A DNA stretch of 64,000 nucleotides from Bactericera cockerelli. Its lineage: Eukaryota > Arthropoda > Insecta > Hemiptera > Triozidae. The stretch is from the NCBI GenBank assembly GCA_024516035.1, contig CM044959.1, positions 22,990,884-23,054,883 of the forward strand, written 5' to 3'. Below the pieces are notes generated by a model. The model was not told the DNA's origin and did no database searches. It saw only the letters and a list, made by a program, of their open reading frames with translations. Shown piece by piece: positions 55,677-64,000 of the stretch (within the stretch, counting starts at the first letter, position 1; each line of letters begins with the position of its first letter). The position numbers and the translations under genes were made by a program.

Positions 55677-56570
55677 AGGGTCTTCATAAAGTCTCACCCA
55701 GGCCTAGGTTTCTCGAAAACGACTCAGAATATCAAAAAACGCAAAAACCCGTATTCCTTTATTTTTAGGGGGATTGATTTTCAGCCAAATTTTTTTTGCC
55801 TACACGGCCCCAGTCAGGCTGGGCATGGACCAACTTTAAAATCTTAAATAGAATGGTATGCCTTGTGGCATACTCGTATTGTTTTAAAGGTCTTATTGAG
55901 AGAAGTTCATTACAATAAATTTCAGTGTGCTACGACTTATCGTTTTCGAGATACAGGGTCGGACGTCCTGCGTAATATCCATATATTTTGACCTATAACT
56001 CGTTAACCGTAAATTATGGAGAAAAAATTTCTTGTTAATAATAACTCCTTATGGCAGGAACTTTCGAACAAGTTAAAACTTGATTTGTTTTTTCTTTAAA
56101 TTTTTTTCGACTGTTCGTCCGGCTGGCTGACGAAACCGACCAGAAACTAACATCAACAGAGTATGTCTAGTTATAACTTGTTCGAAAGGTCTTGTCATAA
56201 GGAGTTTATTAACAAGAAAATTTTTCTCCATAATTTACGGTTAACGAGTTATAGGTCAAAATATATGGATATTACGCAGGACGTCCGACCCTGTATCTCG
56301 AGAACGGTAAGTCGTAGCACACTGAAATTTATTGTAATGAACTTCTCTCAATAAGACCTTTAAAACAATACGAGTATGCCACAAGACATACCATTATATT
56401 TAAGATTTTAATGTTGGTCCATGCTCAGCCTGACTGGGGCCGTGTAGGCAAAAATTTTTTGGCTGAAAATCAATCCCCCTAAATATAAAGGAATACGGGT
56501 TTTTGCGTTTTTTGATATTCTGAGTCGTTTTCGAGAAACCTAGGCCTGGGTGAGACTTTATGAAGACCCT
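55677..56570. mobile_element. Long-armed foldback element, family FB2
   Basis: An 894-bp palindrome with arms of about 395 bases and a spacer of about 100 bases (56080-56175) that itself holds the cgtccggctg and gaccagaaactaacatc blocks. The left starts agggtcttcataaagtctca and the right ends with its inverse. The arms differ only at scattered sites (for example gcatgg versus gctcagcc area). Not coding. A diverged partial copy is at 13584-14048. Confidence 0.87.
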
Positions 56571-57018
56571 AAATATTATAATTTATTTAAAATGTCTGAT
56601 AGATCTATCAGAAACCAACTGATACCTTGATCCTTCATATGTAAGAAAAAGTGATGATTATCTTTGAACCAAGAAAATTATGAAAATAGCACATTGAACA
56701 ATATATCCTGGAATCTTGAAGGTTCATTGATTTGAATGAGAACAAATTTCAAAGATTAAACTCATTCATGATTTTAATTGTAACTTGAGTAATTTGAGTA
56801 GCCTAAAAACTGTCATTAGGATCCATTGCAAATTTCAGCTCGATTGGGTTTGTACTTCTAGAGATACGTCGATTTTTGTAAAAAAAAAAGTTCAACTTTT
56901 GAAAAATAGGTAGTCAGTTTGAATAGTACAAAATCTTATTGACTTTGTGAAAATTCAGCCAAATCTCAATCTTTTCACTTATATATTTCGTCATTTTATC
57001 TATTTCTATTCATTATTA
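56571..57018. other. Intergenic, no gene recognised
   Basis: No feature is supported. The text tttcagctcgattgg near 56838 resembles 14850 (tttcagctcgatcgg), a possible old dispersed repeat. Confidence 0.4.
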
Positions 57019-57135
57019 GTCCCAGAAATCCTCGCACATCACCCATATTTTTTGTCCCTGCAGGGGGGGTCTGGATTCCAAAAAAAAATCCCACCCGTTC
57101 AAATGTTATGGGCGAAGGGTGAGGACTTCTGGGAC
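57019..57135. mobile_element. Very small inverted-repeat element
   Basis: gtcccagaaatcctcgcaca(tcaccc) is matched by the inverse of gggtgaggacttctgggac. The 117-bp unit contains a G-run. There is no second copy in the window, so mobility is inferred only from structure. Confidence 0.5.
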
Positions 57136-57547
57136 ATACTGTATACTGTACAGTAAATAAAACGTACTACATGAGGGGAGTCCAACCTAAAAATAAGATA
57201 TAATTATCTTAGGAGTTGAACAACCATTTTAAATAAAAAGGTCTATATTCTTTTTAATAAATAAATAAATGTTGAGAACAATTTATGTATTGGGCAAATA
57301 TAGAATAAATCAAAATCAAATCACTTGTGGCTCTAAAGTTTTAACACTCAAACGAATACTTTTACAATTTATAAAATGCAAGAATGCTATTATGTATACT
57401 ACGGTAGTACACATTCAATGCTTGCTGTATATGAGCTTAGTATGTATCATGCATAAACATATGGGGTACGTGCTCTCAAAGCATGGCCTATGTAATAAAG
57501 TTTGTTCCTGAGTTGGAACATAAAATATTTTCTTCGCCATAACATCT

Positions 57548-58078
57548 GCTCTAATACCCCCTCCCCTCCCTGTGTTTTATCCTGGTTCCTCCTTTCCTCC
57601 CTGTGTTTTATCCTGGCCCCTCCTCCCCTCCCTGTGTTTTATCCTGGGCCCTCCTCCCCTCCCTGTGTTTTATCCTGGCCCCTCCTCCCCTCCCTGTGTT
57701 TTATCCTGGCCCTGCTCCCCTGCCTGTGTTTTATCCTCGCCCCTCCTCCCCTCCCTGTGTTTTATACTGGCCCCTCCTCCCCTCCCTGTATTTATCCTGG
57801 CCCTCCTCCCCTCCCTGTGTTTTATCCTGGCCCTGCTCCCCTGCCTGTGTTTCATCCTGGCCCCTCCTACCCATCCCTGTGTTTTATCCTGGCCCCTCCT
57901 ACCCATCCCTGTGTTTTATCCTGGCCCCTCCTCCCCTCCCTGTGTTTTATCCTGGCCCTCCTACCCATCCCTGTGTTTTATCCTGGCCCTCCTCCCCATA
58001 CCTGTGTTTTATCCTGGCCCTCCTCCCTATCCCTGTGTTTTATGCTGGCCCCCCTCCCCATCCCTGTGTTTTAACCTG
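57548..58078 (+). repeat. Pyrimidine-rich minisatellite, about 30 bp x 17
   Basis: The unit cctgtgttttatcctggccc, then ctcctcccctcc, has length variants of 27-31 bases. The three frames over it are open and give similar repetitive peptides, showing a compositional artefact. Confidence 0.94.
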
Positions 58079-59027
58079 CGTAATTCCTATCAATATGCTT
58101 AGAAAGAGCATTTCTTGAGCACATTTTTTTAGAAAGTAAAGTATAATATGTGTGTTTTATGGCAAATCTTAGCGTCTTGACTATTTCTTCAAAAAAAATA
58201 GAGGTAGCTTTATGTACCTACAACCTACATATAATAAATTATGTATTACCTATAGGTATGAATATTTATATGCGTGAAGGTCTTCCGATTTACTTTAAAA
58301 CTTGTATTGATATTCACACAACTTTTGGCTCTACTTTCAACTGAATAATATACTTTATGTGTGAGCAATTCACTGATTTGTCCTTATTCTTTTCCTTTGC
58401 CTTTTCCCAAACCTACATGACATCGGCATTGGTAAAACTCCAGAACCAAATAATCTCCACCAAGGTTGAGGTTAATTGGTTCTGGAAGCACTCCTATGAC
58501 CACAATTTGGCTTGATGCGTTTCCTAAAGCCAATATTTGTGTTATCGTACAAAGCAAAATCCTCCGTACCCTCATGATTGTGACTAACATAAAATTATTT
58601 ATTTTTAAAACTATGATGTCTCATTTTCAATCTATGACAATATATTTCCTCTTCCTTACTATATTTCACTGAATTTGTACAAGACTGTCTTTTCCCTCCC
58701 GAACGATATGGTGTGAAATATTCACCCTTTGCAATCTTTGTTCAAAAGGAAGGAGGGAGATTTTAAAATCATAGAATAGGGAATGAAGGGGTTTTATGGA
58801 AATGGATAGAAACATAGAACAGACTTTTAGGAGGAAAAAGAGAGAGAGGGAGGGGGGGGGCGGAGGAGGGGGTGCAGGAAGAGAGATTCCTTATGGTAAA
58901 CAAGTCGACGTTTGACTCTGACATGTTGGTATAATGCTCATGATGGGAGTGAACATCAGAGAAGAGTGAGACATGGTAATAATATACTATCATACACTTG
59001 AGTTGTGGGAGGGAGGGAGAGGAGTGT
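58079..59027. other. Intergenic with G/A-rich stretch
   Basis: A small fragment near 58440-58500 (accaaggttgaggttaattg) may be an old SINE tail. G/A-rich at 58830-58880. No gene is supported. Confidence 0.4.
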
Positions 59028-59262
59028 GGGGAGAGTAGGAGACATAAGATCATGGGAGTTTTAGGGAGGAGTGGGGAGAGTAGGAGACATAAGATCATGG
59101 GAGGTTTAGGGAGGAGTGGGGAGAGTAGGAGACATAAGATCATGGGAGGCTTAGGGAGGAGTGGGGAGAGTAGGAGACATAAGATCATGGGAGGTTTAGG
59201 GAGGAGTGGGGAGAGTAGGAGACACAAGATCATGGGAGGTTTAGGGAGGAGTGGGGAGAGAT
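59028..59262 (+). repeat. 45-bp minisatellite, 5 copies
   Basis: The unit gagagtaggagacataagat, catgggaggtttagggagga, gtggg is nearly identical in all copies. Frames on both strands are artefacts. Confidence 0.94.
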
Positions 59263-59391
59263 AAACATCATAATCATCAACACCGTCTACATACTAAGGT
59301 AGCTCTAACGACGGGAGCTCCCCCGTTGATAAAGTTCTTAACCGTATAGTTTATTCCCTAGTATGTGGTAATTGCTCCTTACTATAGGTCC

Positions 59392-59693
59392 GTGAAGATA
59401 GCACCCGACATTGAAGCTAGAATTTTGTACCACCTACCATAATAATGTACTAATTATGTACTGTTAGGAACAACAAACCCCGAATTTTGTACTCCAACCG
59501 TAACCCCAGGAGAGCGGTTGAAACATGTCGGGTGCTAACTTCACGCTAGCACCCGACATTGAAGCTAGAATTTTGTACCACCTACCATAATAATGTACTA
59601 ATTATGTACTGTTAGGAACAACAAACCCCGAATTTTGTACTCCAACCGTAACCCCAGGAGAGGGGTTGGAACATGTCGGGTGCTAACTTCACG
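59392..59693. mobile_element. Dimeric MITE: two 148-bp units sharing a terminus
   Basis: gtgaagatagcacccgacat (59392) is inverted as atgtcgggtgctaacttcac (59525-59544). One base later a new unit starts with ctagcacccgacat (59546) and ends with the same inverse terminus at 59673-59692. The two units are nearly identical over 148 bases, in tandem. The junction is itself a palindrome. This looks like one MITE that has begun to duplicate in tandem. Confidence 0.85.
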
Positions 59694-59703
59694 ATTTTAA
59701 CCG

Positions 59704-59822
59704 ATGGAGCTAGAATATTGTACCGCATACCAAAATAATCTCTGAATTATGTACTCCCAGGAACCACAAACCCCGAATTTTGTACTCCAACCGTAACGCC
59801 AGGAGAGAGGTTTTAACATCGA
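59704..59822. repeat. Third, diverged unit of the 148-bp repeat
   Basis: gagctagaatattgtacc, aaaccccgaattttgtactc and caggagag follow the order of the upstream units, but the inverted terminus is lost. Confidence 0.75.
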
Positions 59823-60289
59823 AAAACCCACCCCCGCCTCGCCTATTGAAACGCAAATCAGATGCAGAACTGTATGGAACCCCGTGCCTCTCTCATTGCA
59901 ACGAAGCGATGGGAGCAGAGGTGCGGGGGGACTCCACGTTGTTCTCATGAATTAAACCATAGGTTCTCAAACGGTGGTACTCGGGGCAGTTTCAGATGGT
60001 ACGGGAAGCCATTTTCAGTTGTACAAAAAATATGATAAAATTTTGACCGTACACAAAGACCGTGAAAGATAATATATGTTTAACACTAGTAGTTAAGTTG
60101 ATTTTTTGATGAAAATCAATATCAAGTCTCCACAAAAAAATAATAAAAGACCTACTACCCTTTGTTACCACATAATTATATGTGCGAATCTGGCTTTTCA
60201 TGTTGTATTTGTAAAACACAAATATAGGAGTAAGTTAGAAGTGTCCTCTGACATTCGCGTTAAAATGAGTAACATTCAACCTGATTAGA
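59823..60289. other. Intergenic, no gene recognised
   Basis: No feature is supported. Confidence 0.45.
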
Positions 60290-60445
60290 CCGACCTCAGT
60301 AGTTTAATCGATAGGGCGGCGGACTTGTTACCTGGAGGTCGGTGGTTCAAGTCCCGGTTTCAGCGTAGATTTAGTAAAGTGAGTTTGAGTAGTTATGACA
60401 TCACGAAAGTGATTAACACAAGTATGATAGCTAATAAAGTAACAT
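60290..60445 (+). mobile_element. tRNA-derived SINE (family D)
   Basis: The head ccgacctcagtagtttaatc, gatagggcggcggacttgtt, gaggtcggtggttcaagtcc has tRNA-like A and B boxes. The body is tagtaaagtgagtttgagta, gacatcacgaaagtgattaa. No A-tail. Confidence 0.72.
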
Positions 60446-60694
60446 TCAGCCTGATATTGATGCAATTGTTTCTGAGAAGAGTAGGTATATAATAAAATGT
60501 AATCTCACAGAATTTAGATAGGTAGACCTTTCCATTTTTTTTCGTCGCAGATAATTCAGATGCAGGCGTTGCTGACGAAGATAAACAATCGTTTATTGAT
60601 GTGACGTTTATATTACGCTCACATTTCTTTGGTAGGTATGTACCTACCTTATTTTTTAACGTCAGCTTCTTTGTGGAATTGTGTTAAGTACGAT
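60446..60694. other. Spacer between two inverted family D SINEs
   Basis: AT-rich, no feature. The two flanking SINEs could pair in an RNA or single strand. Confidence 0.5.
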
Positions 60695-60850
60695 ATTATG
60701 TAATAAGTTATCATATTTGTGCTATTCACTTTCGTGATGTCACAACTACTCAAACTCGCTTTACTCAATCTATGCTGAAACCGGGACTTGAACCACCGAC
60801 CTCCGGGTTACAAGTCCGCCGCCTTATCGGTAATAACATAATGTCATACT
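60695..60850 (-). mobile_element. tRNA-derived SINE (family D), inverted copy
   Basis: Plus-strand cactttcgtgatgtcacaac, tactcaaactcgctttac, aaaccgggacttgaaccacc, gacctccgggttacaagtcc, gccgccttatcgg. The same family as 60290, opposite orientation. Confidence 0.75.
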
Positions 60851-61138
60851 CTGTATACCTATTACTGTTTACTTTTATAATTAATCATAAATCGCTTCTG
60901 AAATTTTCAATTTTATATTTACCTTTTTCCTAACAAACGGAACACTGTGAACTCAGATTTTCCAAACGTCGTGGGTTCGAATCCAAGTGAGGACATGACA
61001 AATACCTTCTGTTTGAAATTCTTATCACATGATCTTGGCTTGCTGCTGGGAAAATGAGACCTTAATAGTTCTAATTCGGCAGTATAAACAAGCCGATATT
61101 ATTATTATTATTTATATAATTACATGCTATGATTAAGT

Positions 61139-61400
61139 AGTAGTCAAGGTGGCAGAGTGAGTTAGCGCGCTAGGCCAATACGCACGGTGACCTGGGTTCG
61201 ATCCCCAGCGAGGTAGGATTTTTTCTGCTCTGTACTTAGATGTTCGGGGTCCACTCACATATATTACCTCGTGAGGAAAAATGTGTAGCTCTTTTGATGT
61301 GAAACAGCGACTGGTGGCGTAATTATAGGCAAAAAAATCGTACAAGATATTGTATATTAAAGTGGTAAAGTCCTCTGTAGCAAATAATAATAATTGCAAC
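61139..61400 (+). mobile_element. tRNA-derived SINE (family C), well preserved
   Basis: gtcaaggtggcagagtgagt, agcgcgctaggccaatacgc, acggtgacctgggttcgatc, cccagcgagg, then tctgctctgtacttagatgt, cctcgtgaggaaaaatgtgt, agcgactggtggcgtaatta and gtggtaaagtcct. Confidence 0.83.
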
Positions 61401-61638
61401 TTTACGGTTGCTAGATAAGGTTTATCTAGCTTTATTTGGTGGAGCGGTTCCTGTTTTTGACTTATCCGCCTCCCTGTTTGTGACTTTTTTTTGTTATCAT
61501 CCTGTGTGTTTTCTGTGATCATGTTGTTACTTTCCTGCTAATTTAACCACAGGAACATACATTTAATTTGTATTCGTGTCTTTGTTTGTTGGGCAGTTTG
61601 AGTTAAGTCATTGTCTAGTCAGTGTTGTATATTGTATC

Positions 61639-61880
61639 CCCCAAAAATACACTTCGTGTGCAAAAAACACCAAGAAAATTAGAATCCTTCAAAATCAATT
61701 ACCTTAAAACAATTGTCTAAAAAGGAACTGATATCAAATGAATGCCAAGTTCTTATAAACTGGAAATCATTTGCCAGGAAAGGAGTCTCAAGCACAGAAA
61801 TCAAACTGAGGATTGGACATGACATTTCCCATTATCCTGCAATTTATTAACGCTTTTTAACATTAAAAAAACTTAAAAAA
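61639..61880 (+). mobile_element. FB1 foldback element, left arm only
   Basis: atcccccaaaaatacacttc and the next 220 bases follow the left arm of 4883-5141 with scattered changes and small deletions (gaatgccaagttct, aaggagtctcaagcacagaa). The right arm is absent, as it is replaced after 61880 by A-runs and the CT-rich tract. Confidence 0.85.
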
Positions 61881-61904
61881 AACTGCAGAATCTGAGTAAA
61901 TCCG

Positions 61905-62126
61905 CCTATTTCTCTCTCTCTTCTCTCTTTCTATCTCTCTTTCTCTCTACCTCTCTCTTTCTATCTGTTTCTATTTCTATTTCTCTCTCTCTTCTCTCTT
62001 TCCTATCTCTCTATCCCTCTCTTCTCTCTTTCTATCTCTATTTCTCTTTTCTCTCTTTCTCTCTCTTCTCTCTTTCTTTCTCTCTCTCTCTTCTCTTTTT
62101 CTATCTCTATTTCTCTTTCTCTCTTA
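61905..62126 (+). repeat. CT-rich microsatellite
   Basis: Mostly ctctctttctatct and ctctcttctctctt words. It joins directly onto the truncated LINE at about 62127. Confidence 0.92.
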
Positions 62127-63398
62127 GGTTCCCTGTGTTTCTTGGAAAAGATCCTGGAAAAATACTTAGAGTCAAAGATGAAAAAATATTGTACAGAAAA
62201 CAATATAATTCCAAAATTCCAATTTGGATTCCAACCAAAAAAGAGTACGCTGACACTACTTGAAGACTTTTCAGGAATATTAAATAGCGCCCTTGACCAG
62301 AAAAAGTACGTCATAATCCTGTGGTTTGATCTCACGCGCGCTTTCGAAACAATCCCTCACGAGAACCTACTGAAAAAACTCCAAGACATAGGTATGAATA
62401 ATTCCTTATTTAAAAATTTCTATGAAGGAAGAAAACAAGTTACGAAAGTAGGGGAAGTAATAAGTGAGGAGCTTTTGATTGAGGACGGCGTGGTGACCGG
62501 TGGCATAACCAGTCCTGGAAAATACAACTGCTACACGCATGACATCAAGTACCTACCGCTCAAGAGTCATCTACGCCAGTTCGCAGATGATTCCTGTATA
62601 ATCTCAGTGGATGAAAGCCTAGAGAAAGCAGTGGAAAACGCACAGCAGGACTTCATGTCAATACAAAAGTGTTTCTATAATAATGGTATTTATATCAATC
62701 AAAGTAAGACGGAAGCCATGGCCCTTGGAACATGCACAGGAATTAGGGACATAACAAACCACAGGATAAAGTGTCACACACGATCTTGCCTCTATTTGGA
62801 ACTTTATACCCTTGATTGTACCTGTGAGTACCTAACATATGCCACTGACTGTAGGTACCTCGGAGTTCTTATTGATAATAAATTCAAAATGAAGTCGCAC
62901 GTGAACCTCCTGTGTAAAAAATTAAGAATCATCAATTACCAATTCAGAAAAAGTAACTTGGCTGTCCTGTCACTCAACACGAAAGCAATGCTGTATCATG
63001 CTCTGGTGGAGTCTATCCTTCGCTATGGTGTGACATTGTACTCATACTCCCCACAGTATGTCCTGGAGCCACTAAGCAAGATACAGAAAAAAATTCTCAA
63101 GTACCTGTTCAAAGATCACAGCGGGAAGTTCCTACAACCCCAGTCATTAGCCAAGTTCATAAATATAATAAACAATTTTAAAAATCCAGAATTTAGAAAA
63201 ATTAAGACCACAGTTTACCCAATTAGAAATAAGGAATTTATAAGTTCGATTGTACGTACACAGTACGGAGAGAGGCTATTTAGTGATTGTATACCTAAAC
63301 TGTTAAACAGATATTGTAGCGACTTTTTATGTGAAGAAAATATGTCCATTGTTAAAGAAAAACTCAAAATAAAATTAATTCAAGAACAAAACATATAA
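62124..63398 (+). CDS. Non-LTR retrotransposon reverse transcriptase, 5'-truncated
   Basis: An open frame ending at TAA 63396-63398. In-frame codons run upstream into the CT tract, so there is no native start. Counting from the TTG at 62142, residues 1-35 are the start of the polymerase domain (EKILEKYLE..., FQFGFQPKKST). WFDLTRAFETIPHENLL at 61-77 contains the first catalytic Asp, GVVTGGITSP near 116-125 is a variant of the usual GVPQGS..GP motif, and FADD at 147-150 is the active-site pair. CRYLGVLIDNKF and a thumb-like C-terminal region follow to about residue 418. Endonuclease and upstream parts are missing. The polymerase residues look intact, so it is a relatively recent truncated copy. 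Clade (CR1- or Jockey-like) is a guess. No A-tail is seen right after the stop. Confidence 0.85.
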   Translation, partial: LGSLCFLEKILEKYLESKMKKYCTENNIIPKFQFGFQPKKSTLTLLEDFSGILNSALDQKKYVIILWFDLTRAFETIPHENLLKKLQDIGMNNSLFKNFYEGRKQVTKVGEVISEELLIEDGVVTGGITSPGKYNCYTHDIKYLPLKSHLRQFADDSCIISVDESLEKAVENAQQDFMSIQKCFYNNGIYINQSKTEAMALGTCTGIRDITNHRIKCHTRSCLYLELYTLDCTCEYLTYATDCRYLGVLIDNKFKMKSHVNLLCKKLRIINYQFRKSNLAVLSLNTKAMLYHALVESILRYGVTLYSYSPQYVLEPLSKIQKKILKYLFKDHSGKFLQPQSLAKFINIINNFKNPEFRKIKTTVYPIRNKEFISSIVRTQYGERLFSDCIPKLLNRYCSDFLCEENMSIVKEKLKIKLIQEQNI

Positions 63399-63429
63399 AT
63401 AGGTTATTTTGTGTTACTACTTTGCTTTG

Positions 63430-63560
63430 CCCATTGTTTCGCCACTGGTCGCTGCTCATTTTGGGCGCTAAAACAATCGGGGTTAAAGCTAAAAACTTGA
63501 GCTCCGCTGGGATTCGAACCCAGATCGCAGACTATGCGAGCCACGGAGGCTATCATAAAA
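63430..63560 (-). mobile_element. tRNA-derived SINE (family C), fragment
   Basis: Plus-strand cgccactggtcgctgctcat and gctgggattcgaacccagat are the reversed family C tail part and B-box region. It lies just after the LINE stop. Confidence 0.6.
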
Positions 63561-63759
63561 TAGTAGAATAAATTAAAAAATAGAAATTGAAATTGAAAAT
63601 ACAAAATACTTGGCTTATTATATACTATACTATACATACATACCTTATTTTATACCGATATCTTCATTGCAATTAATAATTATGTCATTTTTTAAACTTT
63701 AGATCTATGTAAGTAATAGAAGAGAGCTTACCATCTCAGAAGTTATTTTATTAGCTTAT
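63561..63759. other. AT-rich spacer
   Basis: atactatactatac short repeat at 63620-63640. Nothing else. Confidence 0.5.
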
Positions 63760-63940
63760 TATTATTATTATTATACAATGCTTTATTAGGTATAAATGAA
63801 CATTATGTACATACAAATAATTAATTTAACAATGAAAAAAAATGGAAACAATATATACAATGAAAATGAAAAAGAATAGAAAATATATAAAAACATAAGT
63901 CCTAACTAAAGGGCGGGGTTATTGCCTATGGCAATCTCAT
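63760..63940 (-). mobile_element. Non-LTR retrotransposon 3' end (copy 3)
   Basis: Minus strand: gattgccataggcaataacc, gccctttagttaggacttat, A/T-rich UTR, aataaagcattgtataataa and a short (TAA)n tail (63755-63776). The AATAAA close to the tail supports a real 3' end. Its relation to the RT at 62124 is unclear because the two are in opposite orientations. Confidence 0.7.
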
Positions 63941-64000
63941 AGCTTAGGTGGTAGTCTTAAGATAAATTTATTGTAAAAAATATATGAAAATTATCAATCA

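Noticed and set aside
57502..58118. Long proline/cysteine-rich frames in three phases
   Set aside because: All three phases are open over a roughly 30-bp pyrimidine repeat and encode much the same peptide, a sign of artefact.

Overview
The window reads as nuclear DNA from an insect. It is strongly AT-rich and carries many tRNA- and 5S-derived SINEs, Tc1 and pogo elements, small Helitrons, non-LTR retrotransposon debris, long foldback elements, minisatellites and long CT/GA/CA microsatellites. The style of the repeats (CTAC runs, dense tRNA-headed SINEs) makes me lean towards a hemipteran, but nothing in the sequence names the species. There is no operon structure, bacterial gene, viral genome or CRISPR array.

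I can support only one non-transposon gene: a 210-codon, single-exon coiled-coil protein at 11068-11700, with a poly(A) signal and a possible 3' splice site just before its ATG. A candidate promoter with a first exon lies at about 43050-43582 (CCAAT box, NRF1-like site, consensus 5' splice site), but its coding exons are not visible here. The remaining protein-like reading frames are transposon remnants: a pogo/Tigger N-terminal DNA-binding protein (20104-20574), a Tc1 DD34E transposase pseudogene (44511-45586), a 5'-truncated non-LTR reverse transcriptase (62124-63398), an RNase H fragment (about 42140-42425) and a retrotransposon C-terminal remnant (46384-46593, minus).

Layout. 1-9 kb: AT-rich DNA, an element with repeated terminal motifs and a 45-bp minisatellite core, a 531-bp foldback, a 296-bp MITE and a young 5S-headed SINE. 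9-14 kb: a Helitron, the coiled-coil gene, then a MITE and two foldback elements almost end to end. 18-23 kb: the pogo element abutting an 870-bp homopurine tract, then a 12-copy 59-bp satellite ending at a tRNA-Gly-headed SINE. 24-38 kb: SINEs, purine/pyrimidine tracts and a MITE whose core has expanded into 20-bp repeats. 38-47 kb: microsatellites, MITEs, LINE pieces, the putative promoter, the complete but dead Tc1, and a MITE containing a Helitron. 47-64 kb: a second young 5S SINE, more MITEs, an 894-bp foldback, three minisatellites, a dimeric MITE and the truncated LINE.

The most interesting themes are: (1) SINEs in which a 5S rRNA head and a tRNA-like head carry the same tail, with three 5S-family insertions showing clear target-site duplications; (2) two unrelated families of long-armed foldback elements; (3) several inverted-repeat elements whose interiors have become tandem repeats, which suggests that MITEs seed minisatellites here. 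All coordinates were read by eye, so element ends without a stated duplication may be off by several bases.
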